DNA of 64,000 nt. Origin: Siphonodentalium dalli. Lineage: Eukaryota > Mollusca > Scaphopoda > Gadilida > Siphonodentaliidae. Below the pieces are notes generated by a model, which saw only the letters and a program-made list of their open reading frames with translations, made no database searches and was not told where the DNA came from. Below are positions 1 to 11,160 of this stretch, one piece after another. How positions within the stretch are numbered: the first letter of the stretch is position 1; each line of letters opens with the position of its first letter. Location: positions 92,961,319-93,025,318 of the forward strand of contig CP136066.1 of NCBI GenBank assembly GCA_032622095.1, read 5' to 3'. Position numbers and translations under genes: made by a program.

Positions 1-439
1 TCTTTTAAGACCTATCTAATAACGCTCCCTCGGTCAAATTATCCCTATATGCTATTTTTTTTAGCTCCGATGGTCCAGCCGGTTGGTCGCCTATAAGCGG
101 AAAAACATACGAACAAACAAACAAAACTGAGTTTTATTATTGTTGATTACTGCCTATATTTTAAACCTCCTAATTAGCAGTCATGCCTGACAACAAGCAT
201 TGTCTAACTTGTTAATGGTGTTTTAAATGCCAGCGATGGCGGGTTTGTGCGATGTCGATTTTGACACTGACCTTGATTTTGTCCTTACCGTTATCCATGA
301 TGTTTCACAAGCCATTTTTGTTAAGTTCACCATCCAGTCAATGCTATGCCAATACCATCCATGCAATTGTGCTGTTGGCATTTCTATAGTTTGTGAAATT
401 ATACCTTTGCCGTAGAATCACCCAAATAAATTATTCGGC
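1..439. other. No gene seen; left edge
   Basis: I see no coding region supported here. There is a short AAAC-type simple stretch around 106-130. The short open frames lack recognisable domains. The text becomes recognisable as repeat R1 at about 440. Confidence 0.4.
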
Positions 440-1525
440 TCTTGTACTATTTGTTTTTGGCTGTCTGTAATTTGCTTTTATTACACGAGCATCCCTCCAA
501 ATGAATACTAGACCATTGCAATATGTATACGTGTATAACTGAATGGGGGGAGAATCCATTCAGCATAGAAAGGGTTAAGAGAATGCATGCAGTGCAAGTT
601 ATGAGCTTGTCACGTGTACCCCCTACCAAAGGTCGTGTACATAGTCACGTCCCTTTAATTGAGCGAGGCGTTAAAGGCAATTGTCTGTTTGAAGGTCCAA
701 ATAATGCTCACTTTTGTTATATCGTGGTCTTGTTCCAGTGATCAACATAATTATATACGTTAGGTCGATAAATATCGTCCAAAGGCATCTGTATGCCACA
801 AAAAGACTAACTCCCGTGAATCAATACAGAACTGTCTCTCGAACTGCCTTCGGCGTGAAAAATAAAGAACGTCCCTCGTTAGTCTATTCCTGATATGGTA
901 GAAATAAAGAGCGTATTCATTCACAAATTTAGAATAGCTGTGAACCTGGCAAGTATTTTTCAGATCGTATATATGAAGTCGGGATATCAATATATCGTGT
1001 ATTTATCAACATATCTTATAATATCCAAATTACGTCGCAAATATGTATATAGGTTCGAATGAGCCATATCCCTTTAAACTATGATTACATATCAGTTGTG
1101 CGTTTATAAACATATCTTTACGTTTCTGCACGGAACAGCTATTTTATGTGGAAACACCCAGTTGGAAGTTTCAAGATGGAACCCACCCCACCCCCCAAAC
1201 GTCCCTGAATGTCCTCATGGGTTCAATCTAAATACTTTCGGGTATACAAAACGTATAAATAGTACTAGCATAGTGATGCCAAGTATCAAAGATAGGGTAA
1301 CTGAATTACTTTCTATACTAAATACCCAGTGCCGAGACAGTTGTTGAACTATTATCTGAAGATTTCCCTTTTGTATTTGCTGTCTGTCTGCCCGAGCACC
1401 ACTCGAAATGAATAATAGACCATTTCAATGTATATGTTTATAACTGAATGGGAGAATCTATTCAGTATAGAAAATGTTAAGAGCATGAATGCAGCGTAAG
1501 TTCTAAGTTTGTCACGTGTATACCC
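440..1525 (+). repeat. R1 tandem repeat, first block
   Basis: This is the first block of a roughly 0.8-0.9 kb tandem repeat called R1 here. The phrase CTCCAAATGAATACTAGACC near 494 returns in slightly changed form near 1399, a period of about 905 bp. The same text recurs at 12059-13883, 20706-21310 and 28105-28245. The unit carries the recurring motif AATAAAGAGCGT. R1 text is interrupted at 1525 and resumes at 12059, so everything between is inserted DNA. No coding potential is evident. Function and family are unknown to me. Confidence 0.7.
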
Positions 1526-1584
1526 ACAGTTGTTGGAAATTTGTGTCAAAAACCCCGAAAAACAGATAACCCCACCCTACTTAT
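1526..1584 (+). repeat. Left terminal inverted repeat of the 10.5-kb insertion
   Basis: The first 32 bases match the reverse complement of the right arm exactly, after which the match is interrupted but recoverable through CCCCACCC and TACTTAT. A Helentron-like 5' end (TCTCATATATATTTTG) begins directly after it. Confidence 0.65.
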
Positions 1585-1949
1585 CTCATATATATTTTGA
1601 AGACCTCTGTATGTCTGTATGTCCTTTATAGAATCGAAAACGACTGACCCATCGAGCTCAAATTTCGTATATAAGTGTAAAAACCCACGGGGATCGTCGA
1701 CGTCGCATTTTGGACAAGCTCTGAGCACCGATTATCCACTCCCAATCATCAAAATCACCGCAAACGCCACTTCGTAGGTTAAGGCAACAACGATCTTTAT
1801 ATTGACCATATTCGGAGGTGTTAAGGATGAACGCTCTTTATTACAATCGAAGCTGCTAAACGGCTACCCATGCGTAAAATACGGATGCAAAACGAAACGC
1901 GGAATTTTTCATCGGGTCAGTCTTTGAGGGACGGGTACCATGAATTAAT
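1585..1949 (+). mobile_element. Older Helentron-like 5' end fragment
   Basis: It opens with TCTCATATATATTTTGAAG followed by a TCTGTATG simple stretch, as elements A and B do. It continues with text that is a diverged copy of the 5' region of element B, including 'gagctcaaa' and 'ctcagagcac'-like phrases. No CTAGT end is seen before element A starts, so it looks truncated. It contains no recognisable gene. Confidence 0.45.
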
Positions 1950-2308
1950 CTCATATATATTTTGAAGACCTCTGTTTGTCTGTATGTTTGTCTACGATTC
2001 TCGACCGATCGGGACGAAACTTGGTACGTGTGTGTAGTTTGACCAGGCGGTCGACGTTGTCGTATTGGCGAGCCCGTGCGGCGCCCGCTTCGCGCATGCG
2101 CAGACGAGATCTCGGAAACGGGTGGAGCTATCGACTTGAAATTTGCTATGTGAATGTATCTTGCCCCGGATACGAATTTTATCGGGTCGCCGAGCCCGTG
2201 CGACGCCAGCTTCGCGCATGCGCAGACCAGATCTCGGAAACGGGTGGAGTTATCGACTTGAAATTTTGTTTTTGAATAGCCCGGACAACGTCGGGCTCAT
2301 CGGCTAGT
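1950..2308 (+). mobile_element. Helentron-like element A (non-autonomous)
   Basis: Its start resembles that of the preceding copy. It ends with a hairpin (GCCCGGACAACGTCGGGC, 2279-2296) followed by eight bases (TCATCGG and a C shared with the terminus) and CTAGT at 2304-2308. A 3' hairpin a few bases before CTRR(T), with no target duplication, is the classical Helitron 3' end. Its body (2001-2270) is homologous to the 3' part of B and C. It has no Rep or helicase domain, so it is non-autonomous. Confidence 0.55.
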
Positions 2309-3502
2309 CTATACTATATATTTTGAGACTTCGTATATATGTGTGTATGTGTGTACTTCATAGAATCCAAAACGCGTGTAAAGATTGAGCTCAAACTTCC
2401 TATGTAAGTGTCAAATCCCACCGACACGATCGTGGTCGCAGTTTAGAAAAGCTCAGAGCACCCGTTCTCCAATCTCAAATCACCGCAAAGGCACGGCGTG
2501 GGTTAATCAAGTGATTATTTAATGAGCGTTTGTTTTTGACGCATCTCTATAAAGAGCGTCTGTTTGCCATTCAACGTTATTTGCATCTGCAGAGAGATAT
2601 ACGGAACATACATTAAATTAAAAAAACATTTGTTTCTGACCAACCCTGCGAGCACGGATGGCGCGCTTTGTTTTTACAGTATATAGTTATATACCGAAAT
2701 CATCCCAGATAATCACGAATATAGCATCAGATTTCTCCCCAGATATAGCTACTGGAATCTGCCAATCTACGGGAAATTCCAGGGAATGCCGATTGAGCTC
2801 AAACTTGCTACCCACGGGAAGTGTCATATATATGAGTGTGTCCTTTATAGACTCGAACCGATTGAGCTCAAACTTGCTACATAAGAAAATAGCCCCCAAG
2901 CCGTAAATATCAACAACAACGATATTGCTACCTACGGGGAGAAACGTTGTTAGCATCTGCAGAATTATGCAGACAGAAAGTGCTTTCCTATTTTTAGAAC
3001 GCAACACATGTTTACGTCGCGTTGGTGATTGAGGTTCACAACGGGGTTAATTGACTGTCCGCTCTTTGCGACGATGAGGTTCACGGCGGGGACTATTGAC
3101 CAACACTCACAATTTCGTCTTTTGCATCAGATACCAACACCTCGACCGATCGGGACGAAACTTGGTACGTGAGTGTAGTTTGACCAGGTGGTCGTCGCTG
3201 TCGTATTGGCGAGCCCGTGCGACGCCCGTGCAGCGCATGCACAGACGAGATATCGGAAACGGGTGGAGCTATCGACTTGAAATTTGCTATGTGAATGTAT
3301 CTTGCGCCGGGTACAAATTTTATCGGGTCGCCGAGTCCGTGCGACGCCAGCTTCGCACATGCGCATACCAGATCTCGGAAACGGGTGGAGCTACCGGGTA
3401 CAAATTTTTCTTATTGAAACGCGTGGAGCTAAAAATTAAAAAAAAATATTAAAAAAATGTCATGTTTCGGACAAGCCGCCGGTGGCGGGCTAACCTGCTA
3501 GT
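2309..3502 (+). mobile_element. Helentron-like element B, 1.2 kb
   Basis: B begins directly after the CTAGT of A (CTATACTATATATTTTGAG) and ends at CTAGT 3498-3502, preceded by the hairpin CCGCCGGTGGCGG. Its first 273 bp (2309-2581) match 3503-3775 with no difference seen. Its last 569 bp (2934-3502) match 11161-11729 with no net indel and about seven mismatches. Only 2582-2933 is private to B. B therefore has the same two ends as element C but a different, short interior. It contains no gene. Confidence 0.65.
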
Positions 3503-3775
3503 CTATACTATATATTTTGAGACTTCGTATATATGTGTGTATGTGTGTACTTCATAGAATCCAAAACGCGTGTAAAGATTGAGCTCAAACTTCCTATGTA
3601 AGTGTCAAATCCCACCGACACGATCGTGGTCGCAGTTTAGAAAAGCTCAGAGCACCCGTTCTCCAATCTCAAATCACCGCAAAGGCACGGCGTGGGTTAA
3701 TCAAGTGATTATTTAATGAGCGTTTGTTTTTGACGCATCTCTATAAAGAGCGTCTGTTTGCCATTCAACGTTATT

Positions 3776-3804
3776 ACTTGCGCCAGTCCATGCTGGACGC
3801 AAGT
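3776..3804. repeat. Short inverted repeat at the divergence point of B and C
   Basis: ACTTGCG and CGCAAGT enclose a second nested pair (CCAGTCC with GGACG-like text) exactly where C stops matching B. It could be a captured internal hairpin or an old terminus. It is followed by three copies of a TTTGTCTG-type unit (3825-3865). Confidence 0.45.
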
Positions 3805-4066
3805 AATGTTTTCGGTGCGGATATTTGTCTGTTTATTTGTCTGTTTATTTGTCTGTCCTTCCGTGAATATGTTACGTCATACCGGAAGTACATAGGGGCC
3901 TACTGTAAAGAATGCACACGCAATAATATGAAATGGTTGCATCAATTGTAATTTAAATCCACATATATACTTAATTTGCATTGTTATTTGGTTTTATTTT
4001 GGTAATAAATCGTTCATAAATGAACAATATTGAATGTTTTCTTTCTGGAAACCGATCAAGACGCGA

Positions 4067-4074
4067 TGACGTCA
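4067..4074. promoter_or_regulatory. Perfect CRE palindrome upstream of the RecQ-like gene
   Basis: TGACGTCA lies about 340 bp upstream of the RecQ-like ATG. Further ACGTC copies follow within 150 bp (about 4088 and 4210), and the region is richer in CpG than its surroundings. This would suit a promoter captured with the gene. The site is short and its function is unproven. Confidence 0.35.
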
Positions 4075-4409
4075 CGACGCTCATCAGGACGTCACAAGCT
4101 ACGTGGGCGCGCAAAACACTAGACCAGACGCTAGCTCTATGCCTTCACTACGCTAAGGCGTAACGTTCCCAGCATGAGAGACTAGTCAGTACCACCATGT
4201 TCGTTTAGGTTGTGACGTCGTAGCTGACGGCGCAATCTAAAAATAAACGTCGGGCTCCCCCAAAGCACCGAGTTGCCCCAGCTAACCTTTTGAGTGCACT
4301 CGGCACACCTTTTTCTTAACCAATGAAATTCAACCTGCGTCGTTATGTGATTGTTTTGTATCTAATGTAAACATAAACAAGGACCAGGTGCTAAAAAAAA
4401 ATTGTCACG

Positions 4410-5294
4410 ATGGACTGGTTTGTTGCGAGTCGATTGGCCTTGCAGAAGCTAAACAAACATAGGGGAACAAATTTTAATGTTCTGAAGCCACAGCAATCAA
4501 AGTGTATTCAAGCAATTTTGAATGGAGATGTTATTGCAAATTTGCCTACGGGTTATGGGAAGTCACTTGTGTTTGAGATACTTCCCCATTTATTTGAAAC
4601 TGTTGCAGTCGATCATGAAGCCATTGAAGCAGCAATAATAATAATAAGCCCATTGAACTCTATAATTGAGGAACAGGCCGCCAGACTTGGACAATGTTGT
4701 TTCCGGGTGGATGGCATTGCAGCAAAGAATGATACTGGTTTCATTAATTGTCAATTTAAATATTTCATTGGTCACCCAGAGTCAATGTTGGATCAAAGTT
4801 TAACAACTATATACAGAAGTTCCAAATGGCAGGACAAAATTAAATGTATAGTTATAGATGAAGCCCATGTAGTGAGTAAATGGGGCTCAGGATTCAGGCC
4901 AAAGTTTTCAGAATTGGGGAAACTGCGATCCCTTTTCACCAAGGCCAATGTGTTATGTTTATCTGCTACAATATCACCAAACATCAATGAGGATATCCAG
5001 AGAATTCTGTCCATGAAAAATGTAACCAATGTCAAATCAAGTGTTGATAGGCCCAATATTTCCATGGACGTTATCAAAATAAAAAACAACACGGATCAAT
5101 CTTTCCGGGAAACAATCAAGCCGTATATAACAGAATTGGTCAGGGAAGATGTTGAATTTCCGAAAACGGTGATATACTGCAAACTGCACTGGTGTGGTTT
5201 GGGGTGGGAAGAGGCAGCACGGATTTTAAATGAAGACCAACAAGATCTGGTGGAGTGCACAGTTGCCCAGTACCATGGCTCCTGTACAAATGAT
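4410..5294 (+). CDS. RecQ-like helicase exon 1 (295 codons)
   Basis: The ATG follows an A-rich leader and opens 295 codons ending exactly at a GTGAGT splice donor. Residues 45-52 are LPTGYGKS (Walker A, ATP binding), preceded by the Q-containing LKPQQ at 25-29. Residues 150-153 are DEAH, the Mg-ATP hydrolysis motif. WGSGFRPKFSELG at 158-170 is the RecQ aromatic-rich loop region. SAT at 185-187 is motif III, and DRPNI at 213-217 leads into the second RecA-like domain. Reading past the donor adds only a few residues before a stop, which supports the splice. All catalytic residues are intact in this exon. Confidence 0.85.
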
Positions 5295-6504
5295 GTGAGT
5301 CATTATTAAAGTTTTTTAAATGGTGATTTATCAAGGAACTATCGATTTATATGATGTTGTGTTAACTGAATACGGTCAGGGGTTGGGGGGTTCTGCAAAA
5401 AAATAAGAATAAACACAGGAGTGAGATGGACTAATGGTATGACAGACAATATTTCCACATGAAGAATTCCAAATAACATAAGAAAATTAAATTTTAGTAT
5501 ATCTTGATGTGTACACATTTTTCTTGTGCGCATATGGGGGGTGGGGTAATGTTAAGCAAAAAAAAAAAATTCAACCCTGTGTGTGGATTTTTTTGGTTTT
5601 GCAGGACTCCCGGCAATAGTTCCTTGATAACTGGTCAAATTTAACCCTTTCTATACTATATATTGATTCTCTAATTAGTTCGAAAACTACATTGGAAGGG
5701 TCTATTTTTCATCTGTAAGGATGTGTAGGAAATAAAAAAAAATTTATGCAGGAGGGGGGGGGGGAAACTGCGGGACACAATGTACCGGGGGTGGGGGGTA
5801 CCTAGGCGTAAAAAATTTACACGTAAATTTTTTCCTTATTCATTTTGGGGGGGGGGGGGGTTGTCGGACGGACAAAATTTGCATGTAATTTTTTTCCAAA
5901 TATGTATTTTCAGACTCACAACTTCAATTTTCTCTCATTTTATAGAATATGGATTAACCTTAATATCCAAATCATATATACATGAGTAGTACAATCCACC
6001 TAAAACAATTTTGGATAACCACTGTCTTGGTTTACATGTGATATTGACCCTCTTAATAATGCCGACTATGTCAGTGTCTACCAGTCGAATGCAGAATTCT
6101 ACCCTGCGATCGCTTATCTGGCAAATTTTTACTGCAGAACTATCCCATGTATTAAACAATTTCTCCTCCAATGGTATCAGAAAACAGTTATATGCTGGTA
6201 TCTCACTCATCTCATTTGCATCTTTTTCAAAGTCGAGGTAATGACTAGTTGTCATTTTTTAAAGTGCATACAAAGCATTGCGATCACCAATATACATGTT
6301 TGTACATGTCATGACATCACGAGGTACAAATCTGCGTTCTACTGGTAGACAATGACCATTTTAGTCATAATAATCTAAACTAAGTTACCAAGCACCTTCT
6401 CGTGAATTGTATGCTCCGGTGTTTTTTTTCGGTCAAACCGAGTTGTTGTCCGGCTGGGGTAGATTTGATTTTTTTTTCTGGGGGGGGGGGGGTTGGGGCA
6501 ATGG
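5295..6504 (+). other. RecQ-like intron 1, left part: homopolymer-rich
   Basis: No coding sequence is supported. Long G runs lie near 5752-5764, 5849-5861 and 6480-6492, and short open frames through them encode glycine-rich shadows. A GAACGAGAGGCCGATCACG repeat begins right after the third run. Confidence 0.5.
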
Positions 6505-6510
6505 TCAGTG

Positions 6511-6685
6511 GAACGAGAGGCCGATCACGATCGGCAGATGTTTAACCCATCCCTTGGCGATAGTAAATTGTTATGATCAGAATCATAATCTTTTAATGTT
6601 GAATTATAGAGTATACTGTTATGATCTAAAGTAGTATATGACAAATGTACATAATAACAGTAATAACACAAATTATTGGAATGTA
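6511..6685 (-). repeat. Dispersed repeat carrying an empty TTAA site
   Basis: In reverse complement this matches both flanks of the element at 55613-56012: CATCTGCCGATCGTGATCGG on one side and ATCCCTTGGCGATAGTAA on the other. Here the two flanks are joined at a single TTAA (6542-6545). It is therefore the unoccupied form of that insertion site. The homology runs for well over 100 bp and includes GAATTATAGAGTATACTGTT. Confidence 0.75.
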
Positions 6686-7139
6686 TGAGTCAATATAGAA
6701 GGGTTAATATAACATCTAAACTCTAGAGCCTGTCACCACTATCATAGTGTAAGCAGTTCTATTCATGTTGTTGCAAATTGCCATGTGAGATATCAAAATA
6801 TTATAATTATTTATTTAATTTATTTAATGGAAAAGGTTAAAAGACATGGAATGGGTAAAAGGGGTTAAATCACCTATCTCTGCCCTGTTTGATCCAATGT
6901 AGTCCCATCATCCAAGGACTTAGAGAGCTCCATTGGTCTAGTTAAATAAATTCACATGGCTAAGTTGTGGTTAAAAAGATAGCTAAATCAATTTATCCAA
7001 TAATTCACTAATCTGTGTCTCTTATACAGAGCTAACATATGAGGGCTACCCGGTATAAATAACTCTCAAAGCAATAAACTATATTGTCTTTTATCTTGCT
7101 CACAGAGAAGCAGGTATTCATTAATTGTAAGTTACTTGG

Positions 7140-7960
7140 GTTATAATCTGGATAATTCTTAGTTTAAAAAGGGCCATATCTCTGGTATAACAAATTGGAT
7201 CTAACCCATATTCAAACTCGTTCTGTATTTTGAGTTGAGAAACTCACATACCAAATTTGGTTCCTATCAGATGAAAAATGGTTGATTTATCGAAGTACAT
7301 GTATGTGTGAATTATAGGTCAAAGGACCATAACTCCATTAAAAAAAATCCGATCAACTCATACACCAAATTTGGTTCCAATCAGATAAAAAATGTTTGAG
7401 TTATGGCAGAATTAATGAATTCTAAGTCGAAAAAGGGCCATAACTCCGTAAAAAAAACTCGGATCAAACCCATATTCGAACTCGATCTGTATTTTGGGCT
7501 GAGAAACTCACATACCAAATTTGGTTCCGATCAGATAAAAAAATGTTTGAGTTATGGCAGAATTCATGAATTCTAAGTCGAAAAAGGGCCATAACTCCGT
7601 AAAAAAAAGTCGGATCAAACCCATATTCGAACTCGATCTGTATTTTGGGCCGAGAAACTCACATACCAAATTTGGTTCCGATCAGATAAAAAATGTTTGA
7701 GTTATGGCAGAATGCGTGAATTCTAAGTCGAAAAAGGGCCATAACTCTGTACAAAAAAGTCGGATCAAACCCATATTCGAACTCGATCTGTATTCTGGGC
7801 TGAAAACCCCATATACAATATTTGGTTTTGATCAGGTAAAAAATGTTTGAGTTATCGCATTACACGTAAAGTGTCTACGGACGGACGGACAGACGGACGG
7901 ACAGACGGACGGACAGACGGACGGACGGACGAACGACGAGTGGTCAATCCGGACAACGAC
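7140..7960 (+). mobile_element. Pearl/HINE-like element: about 150-bp tandem core plus ACGG microsatellite
   Basis: Repeats of about 150 bp start at TTCTAAGTCGAAAAAGGGCC (7420, 7571, 7721), with more diverged copies upstream to about 7140. Each unit holds CATACCAAATTTGGTTCC and GTTTGAGTTATGGCAGAAT. The array ends in an ACGG/ACAG tetranucleotide run (7876-7937). Tandem core plus tetranucleotide tail is the architecture described for Pearl elements of bivalves, later linked to non-autonomous Helitron-related elements. No protein is encoded. Confidence 0.6.
7876..7937 (+). repeat. ACGG/ACAG tetranucleotide microsatellite
   Basis: Fifteen or so tetranucleotides run without break at the tail of the tandem core. 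The arginine-threonine-aspartate open frames across it are artefacts of the repeat. Confidence 0.9.
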
Positions 7961-8200
7961 ACTATGTTTACCATACATGGTATGGGTAAACATAAAAAAA
8001 CTGCAGTTTTTGCTGTTTTGGGGGGGGGGGGGGTACCCAAACCGAAGAATCCAGTTTTTTCCACCCTGTGTCTGCAGTTTTTTTCCGCCCCCACCCCCCC
8101 CCCCCTGTGACCAATAACATTATATATATATATTGGTCGATTCAGACCGCTGCATTTAAAAATAGGAAAAAGATTCTTATTCATTAAGGTGGAGATGTTC

Positions 8201-8251
8201 AGATAATAAGTTCAACAAATGGCCTATGGTAGTTTGTTGAACTTATTATCT
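8201..8251. repeat. Perfect 17-bp hairpin
   Basis: AGATAATAAGTTCAACA (8201-8217) is followed, after a 17-base loop, by its exact reverse complement (8235-8251). It lies in intron 1 of the RecQ-like gene. It may be a small MITE. Confidence 0.7.
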
Positions 8252-8567
8252 TAATATTTTCCGAGGGATAACTACTGGCTTATCAATGAGTATTTAGAAA
8301 AGAAAGGGTAAATACATAGAATCATGTTTTGCATAAATCCATTACATGTAGGTCATTTTTTATTTATAGAAAACCAATTATTATGGATTTCATGACTATA
8401 AACCGTTTGGAAATGAAATGTAATTTTAATGTAAATTCACATTTTCTCCAAACAAATCTTTAAAACTTCTATTTTGAAATGGCATGGCATTTTTTAAGAA
8501 TAACATATTCTATGACTTACTATGACTTATTAAAATGCCTTAATAATTTACTACTTCTTTATTTTAG

Positions 8568-8706
8568 ATGAGAAAAGGAGTTTTAGCAGCAATGAATAGC
8601 CAAGGTAGAGTTAAATTGCTCTTTGCAAGTGAGGCATACAGCATGGGAACAGATGCGCCTGATATTAAAAGAGTAATCCATATAGGTCCCCCAACATCAC
8701 TGGAGA
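8568..8706 (+). CDS. RecQ-like helicase exon 2
   Basis: This 139-bp exon follows a pyrimidine-rich TTTATTTTAG acceptor and ends at a GTAAGT donor. It starts in phase 0 after exon 1 and ends with one extra base. It encodes MRKGVLAAMNSQGRVKLLFA, then SEAYSMGTDAPDIKRVIHIG and PPTSLE. This is the helicase motif V region, in which the Gly-Thr-Asp and Pro-Asp residues are typical of RecQ. It is too short and too late-starting to be found as an isolated open frame. The exon joins perfectly in frame to exons 1 and 3. Confidence 0.85.
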
Positions 8707-10449
8707 GTAAGTGTCATTCTTGCATATAGATCATCCTTTGACAAGCGGGCCAGGTTTGAATGACAGAAATTAGTGAAATATAGTACTGTGTATACTGCTT
8801 CAAGAAAATAGAAACAGATAATATACATGAACCATAGCCAATTATCTAGGTTTCTATGATGTTTTTTTTTCATAATTATTTTTTCAATTTTATCCATTTA
8901 ATAGCTAAAATGGATGTAAATGGCCTGAGCAAGATTGATACTAATATTAGATAGAAATTAATACCATGTTAGCAGTCTTAAAACTAAAAATAATTTCAAA
9001 ACAGCAATAGTTCTAAGACAAAATTAGAGTTTTCTCATTAACCAATGATTTAACATACATGTACCAAGGCCAATGCTTGGTGTTCAACAATTTTAGTACT
9101 ATATCTCTCAGCTACAGACTTTCAAACCGGGCTTGCTTTAAACAGAAATGTTGCTATTTTGAGAACATTACATCATTCTGTATTGTTTTTTGTTATGGGC
9201 TGTGGTGCCAGGAAGAGATTTAGCATCTTCAATTTAATGTATCTCCTCACCCTTTGTCAGTGGTTAATAAAATCAACAAATTTTCATTTAACTTATTTAT
9301 TATTAAAGACTTTAATATGGTAACTCAACAGAAAAATGCAATAATATGAAGATACAATTGACTGGTACTATACTGAATTACAAGTACTAGTTAAGGATCT
9401 CATTCTCAACTTAACCCTTTCACAATGGGAGCTGCGCTGGTGCAGCATTCAAGATTCTGTGTCAGTGCATTCTCCTATATATGCAAGTCTCACATTGGGA
9501 GCCTCACATATATAAGAGAATGCACTGGCACATGATCTTTAATGCTTAATTTTAAATAAGTGAGTTGATTTACAAAGGAAATAAATACATTACAGAGTAG
9601 AGTGTCTCAACTATGAGCACAGATTCAAACAATTAACATTTTGTTCTAATCAAATGTACATACTAGTACATACTAGTAATGATTCAAACCAAATTAGTAC
9701 TGTGCCATGTATGTTTCCGAATTATCATTTTCTATAGAAAAGTGAGGAATAAAAAAAGGACTTACTCCAGCAGATGACGATAAACATGACCATCAGCATC
9801 AGCCTTTCCCCTATAAAATAAGATATGAAGTTAAAGAGTAATTTCAACACTCATGAACAATGAGAACATTATTGAAAGTACACCATGGTCTTCACAAACA
9901 GTGAGAAATCCAAATATTATGGTCAGTTCAGGCCTAGCTTAATCAGTACAAATCTTTATTATCTTTCAGGAAAGATCTAAAATTAAAACTTTATATTCAT
10001 GAACAAAATAATTTCACTTGAATATTTTGAGAGATAACCTTATTCTCCCTCCATATCTTCTAAGCTGAAAATAGACGCTCTTTATTGTTGTTATTATTAT
10101 TAAACTGAGCTCTACGGCACCTATCCCATGACAATCCCACCTATCCCATGACAATCCCTGGTCAAGTTACGGCTATGTACCAATTTTCTTCTAAGCTGAT
10201 AATAAGGCTCTTTATTGATCATCTATCTTTGTTCATATAATGTATTAGTCCCCCTTTAATGCATGGCATTCCCCTTGTCAAATTAAACCTGTGTAACAAT
10301 TTTCAGCCCCATGGGTCCAAACATTTTAGGTACACATGTAATTAATTATTTTATTTAATTAATCATGAGTCCCCCTTTAAATCATCTGATGTCAATGGCA
10401 CCTATCCCATAACACTCCCCGTTAAATTATCATTTTTAATTTTTTCTAG
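8707..10449 (+). other. RecQ-like intron 2
   Basis: No further exon is recognised. It holds the TTAA-type hairpin fragment at 9411-9545 and a tandem pair of CACCTATCCCATGACAATCC near 10120-10160. It also holds two copies of a 'ctctttatt' phrase (10077 and 10208) that also occurs in R1. Confidence 0.5.
9411..9545 (+). mobile_element. TTAA-type hairpin MITE, half copy
   Basis: It opens with TTAACCCTTTCA and the phrase GGAGCTGCGCTGGTGCAGCA. One hairpin follows, formed by CAGTGCATTCTCCTATATAT and TATATAAGAGAATGCACTG. The second hairpin and the right end found in the full copy at 41041-41309 are missing. Confidence 0.65.
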
Positions 10450-10681
10450 CTTATGTTCAAGAGATTGGTAGGGCAGGCAGGGACGGTAGTCAGGTTGTCA
10501 GGTTGAAGCCACTCTTTTCTATTGTTCTTCTGATATTGCGGTCAATGTTCCTGGTATGACAGATCCAATGCGAAATTTTTGTAAGAGAGATACTTGTCGC
10601 AGGGAATTCATTTGCAATTATTTTGGAACAAGTTTGAATAACATTCCTTTAAAAATTTATTCAACCCTTCCCCACACCTAA
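10450..10681 (+). CDS. RecQ-like helicase exon 3, with internal frameshift
   Basis: The exon begins after TTTTTTCTAG. With the last base of exon 2 it reads TYVQEIGRAGRDGSQV, helicase motif VI with its two arginines. TCAGGTTG is then repeated in tandem (10490-10497 and 10498-10505). Past the second copy the RecQ text continues in a different frame: EATLFYCSSDI, then GMTDPMRNFCKRDTCRREF and NYFG. Counting only one copy of the 8-mer keeps one frame through the whole exon. The frame closes at TAA 10679-10681, before the last zinc ligands. Confidence 0.8.
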
Positions 10682-11160
10682 AAAATTGGACAGCACTCCG
10701 CTTCCCAGGATATTTTGCCCCACCCGATTCACCCTGAAAAAAAATCAACACCCCAACCCCCCCCCCCCCCCCCCCCCCCCAGAAAAATTGGACATAATTT
10801 CTGTATCTTAGGTCCAAAAAAAAAATGGACAGCATTTTGTTTCCTAGGCGCTTGCCAGGATTTCTTGCCCCACCCGTTCCGAAACAAAATATCGTGTTAT
10901 GGGCGTTATGAAAATACAAATTTGAATACATCTATACGCTATAACTTAGTATAGCTATTAGTATAGTATATATATAAAAAATTAATATCACTCAATTAAT
11001 GAATTATCATGTTTAGAATGCCTGTGTTTTTGAGACTTGAGTGTTGTCTAGTATTATCCTTACCTGGTTTTCTGAGAATTGAATCTCTCATCTCAACGAA
11101 ATTTCCGTATAATGTCATCAATCTTCGTCCACAACCTCTGCATATCGGACACCCAACTCA
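10682..11160 (+). other. Low-complexity segment between the RecQ-like gene and the 3' end of C
   Basis: A long C run lies near 10757-10780. Two similar phrases around ATTGGACAGCA and TTGCCCCACCCG (10685-10730 and 10825-10880) suggest a local duplication. No gene is seen. Confidence 0.5.

Larger units (their letters stand above)
4410..10681 (+). pseudogene. RecQ-family ATP-dependent DNA helicase, three exons, frameshifted
   Basis: RecQ helicases are superfamily 2 enzymes that unwind DNA 3' to 5' in recombination and repair. Three exons are visible: 4410-5294, 8568-8706 and 10450-10681, with GT/AG junctions (phase 0, then phase 1). Together they give the ordered motifs Walker A, DEAH, SAT, the motif V region (MGTDAPDIKRVIH) and motif VI (GRAGRDG). 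They are followed by the start of the RecQ zinc region (NFCKRDTCRREF, NYFG). An 8-bp tandem duplication at 10490-10505 shifts the frame and causes a TGA at 10557-10559. The later His-Cys-Cys part of the zinc-binding subdomain and any HRDC domain are not found before the TAA at 10679-10681. The gene sits wholly within element C. It could still make a truncated protein, or the duplication could be an assembly error. Confidence 0.75.

Noticed and set aside
7140-7960. Possible CRISPR array, from regularly spaced repeats
   Set aside because: The units are about 150 bp of continuous tandem repeat without unique spacers, in an animal genome.
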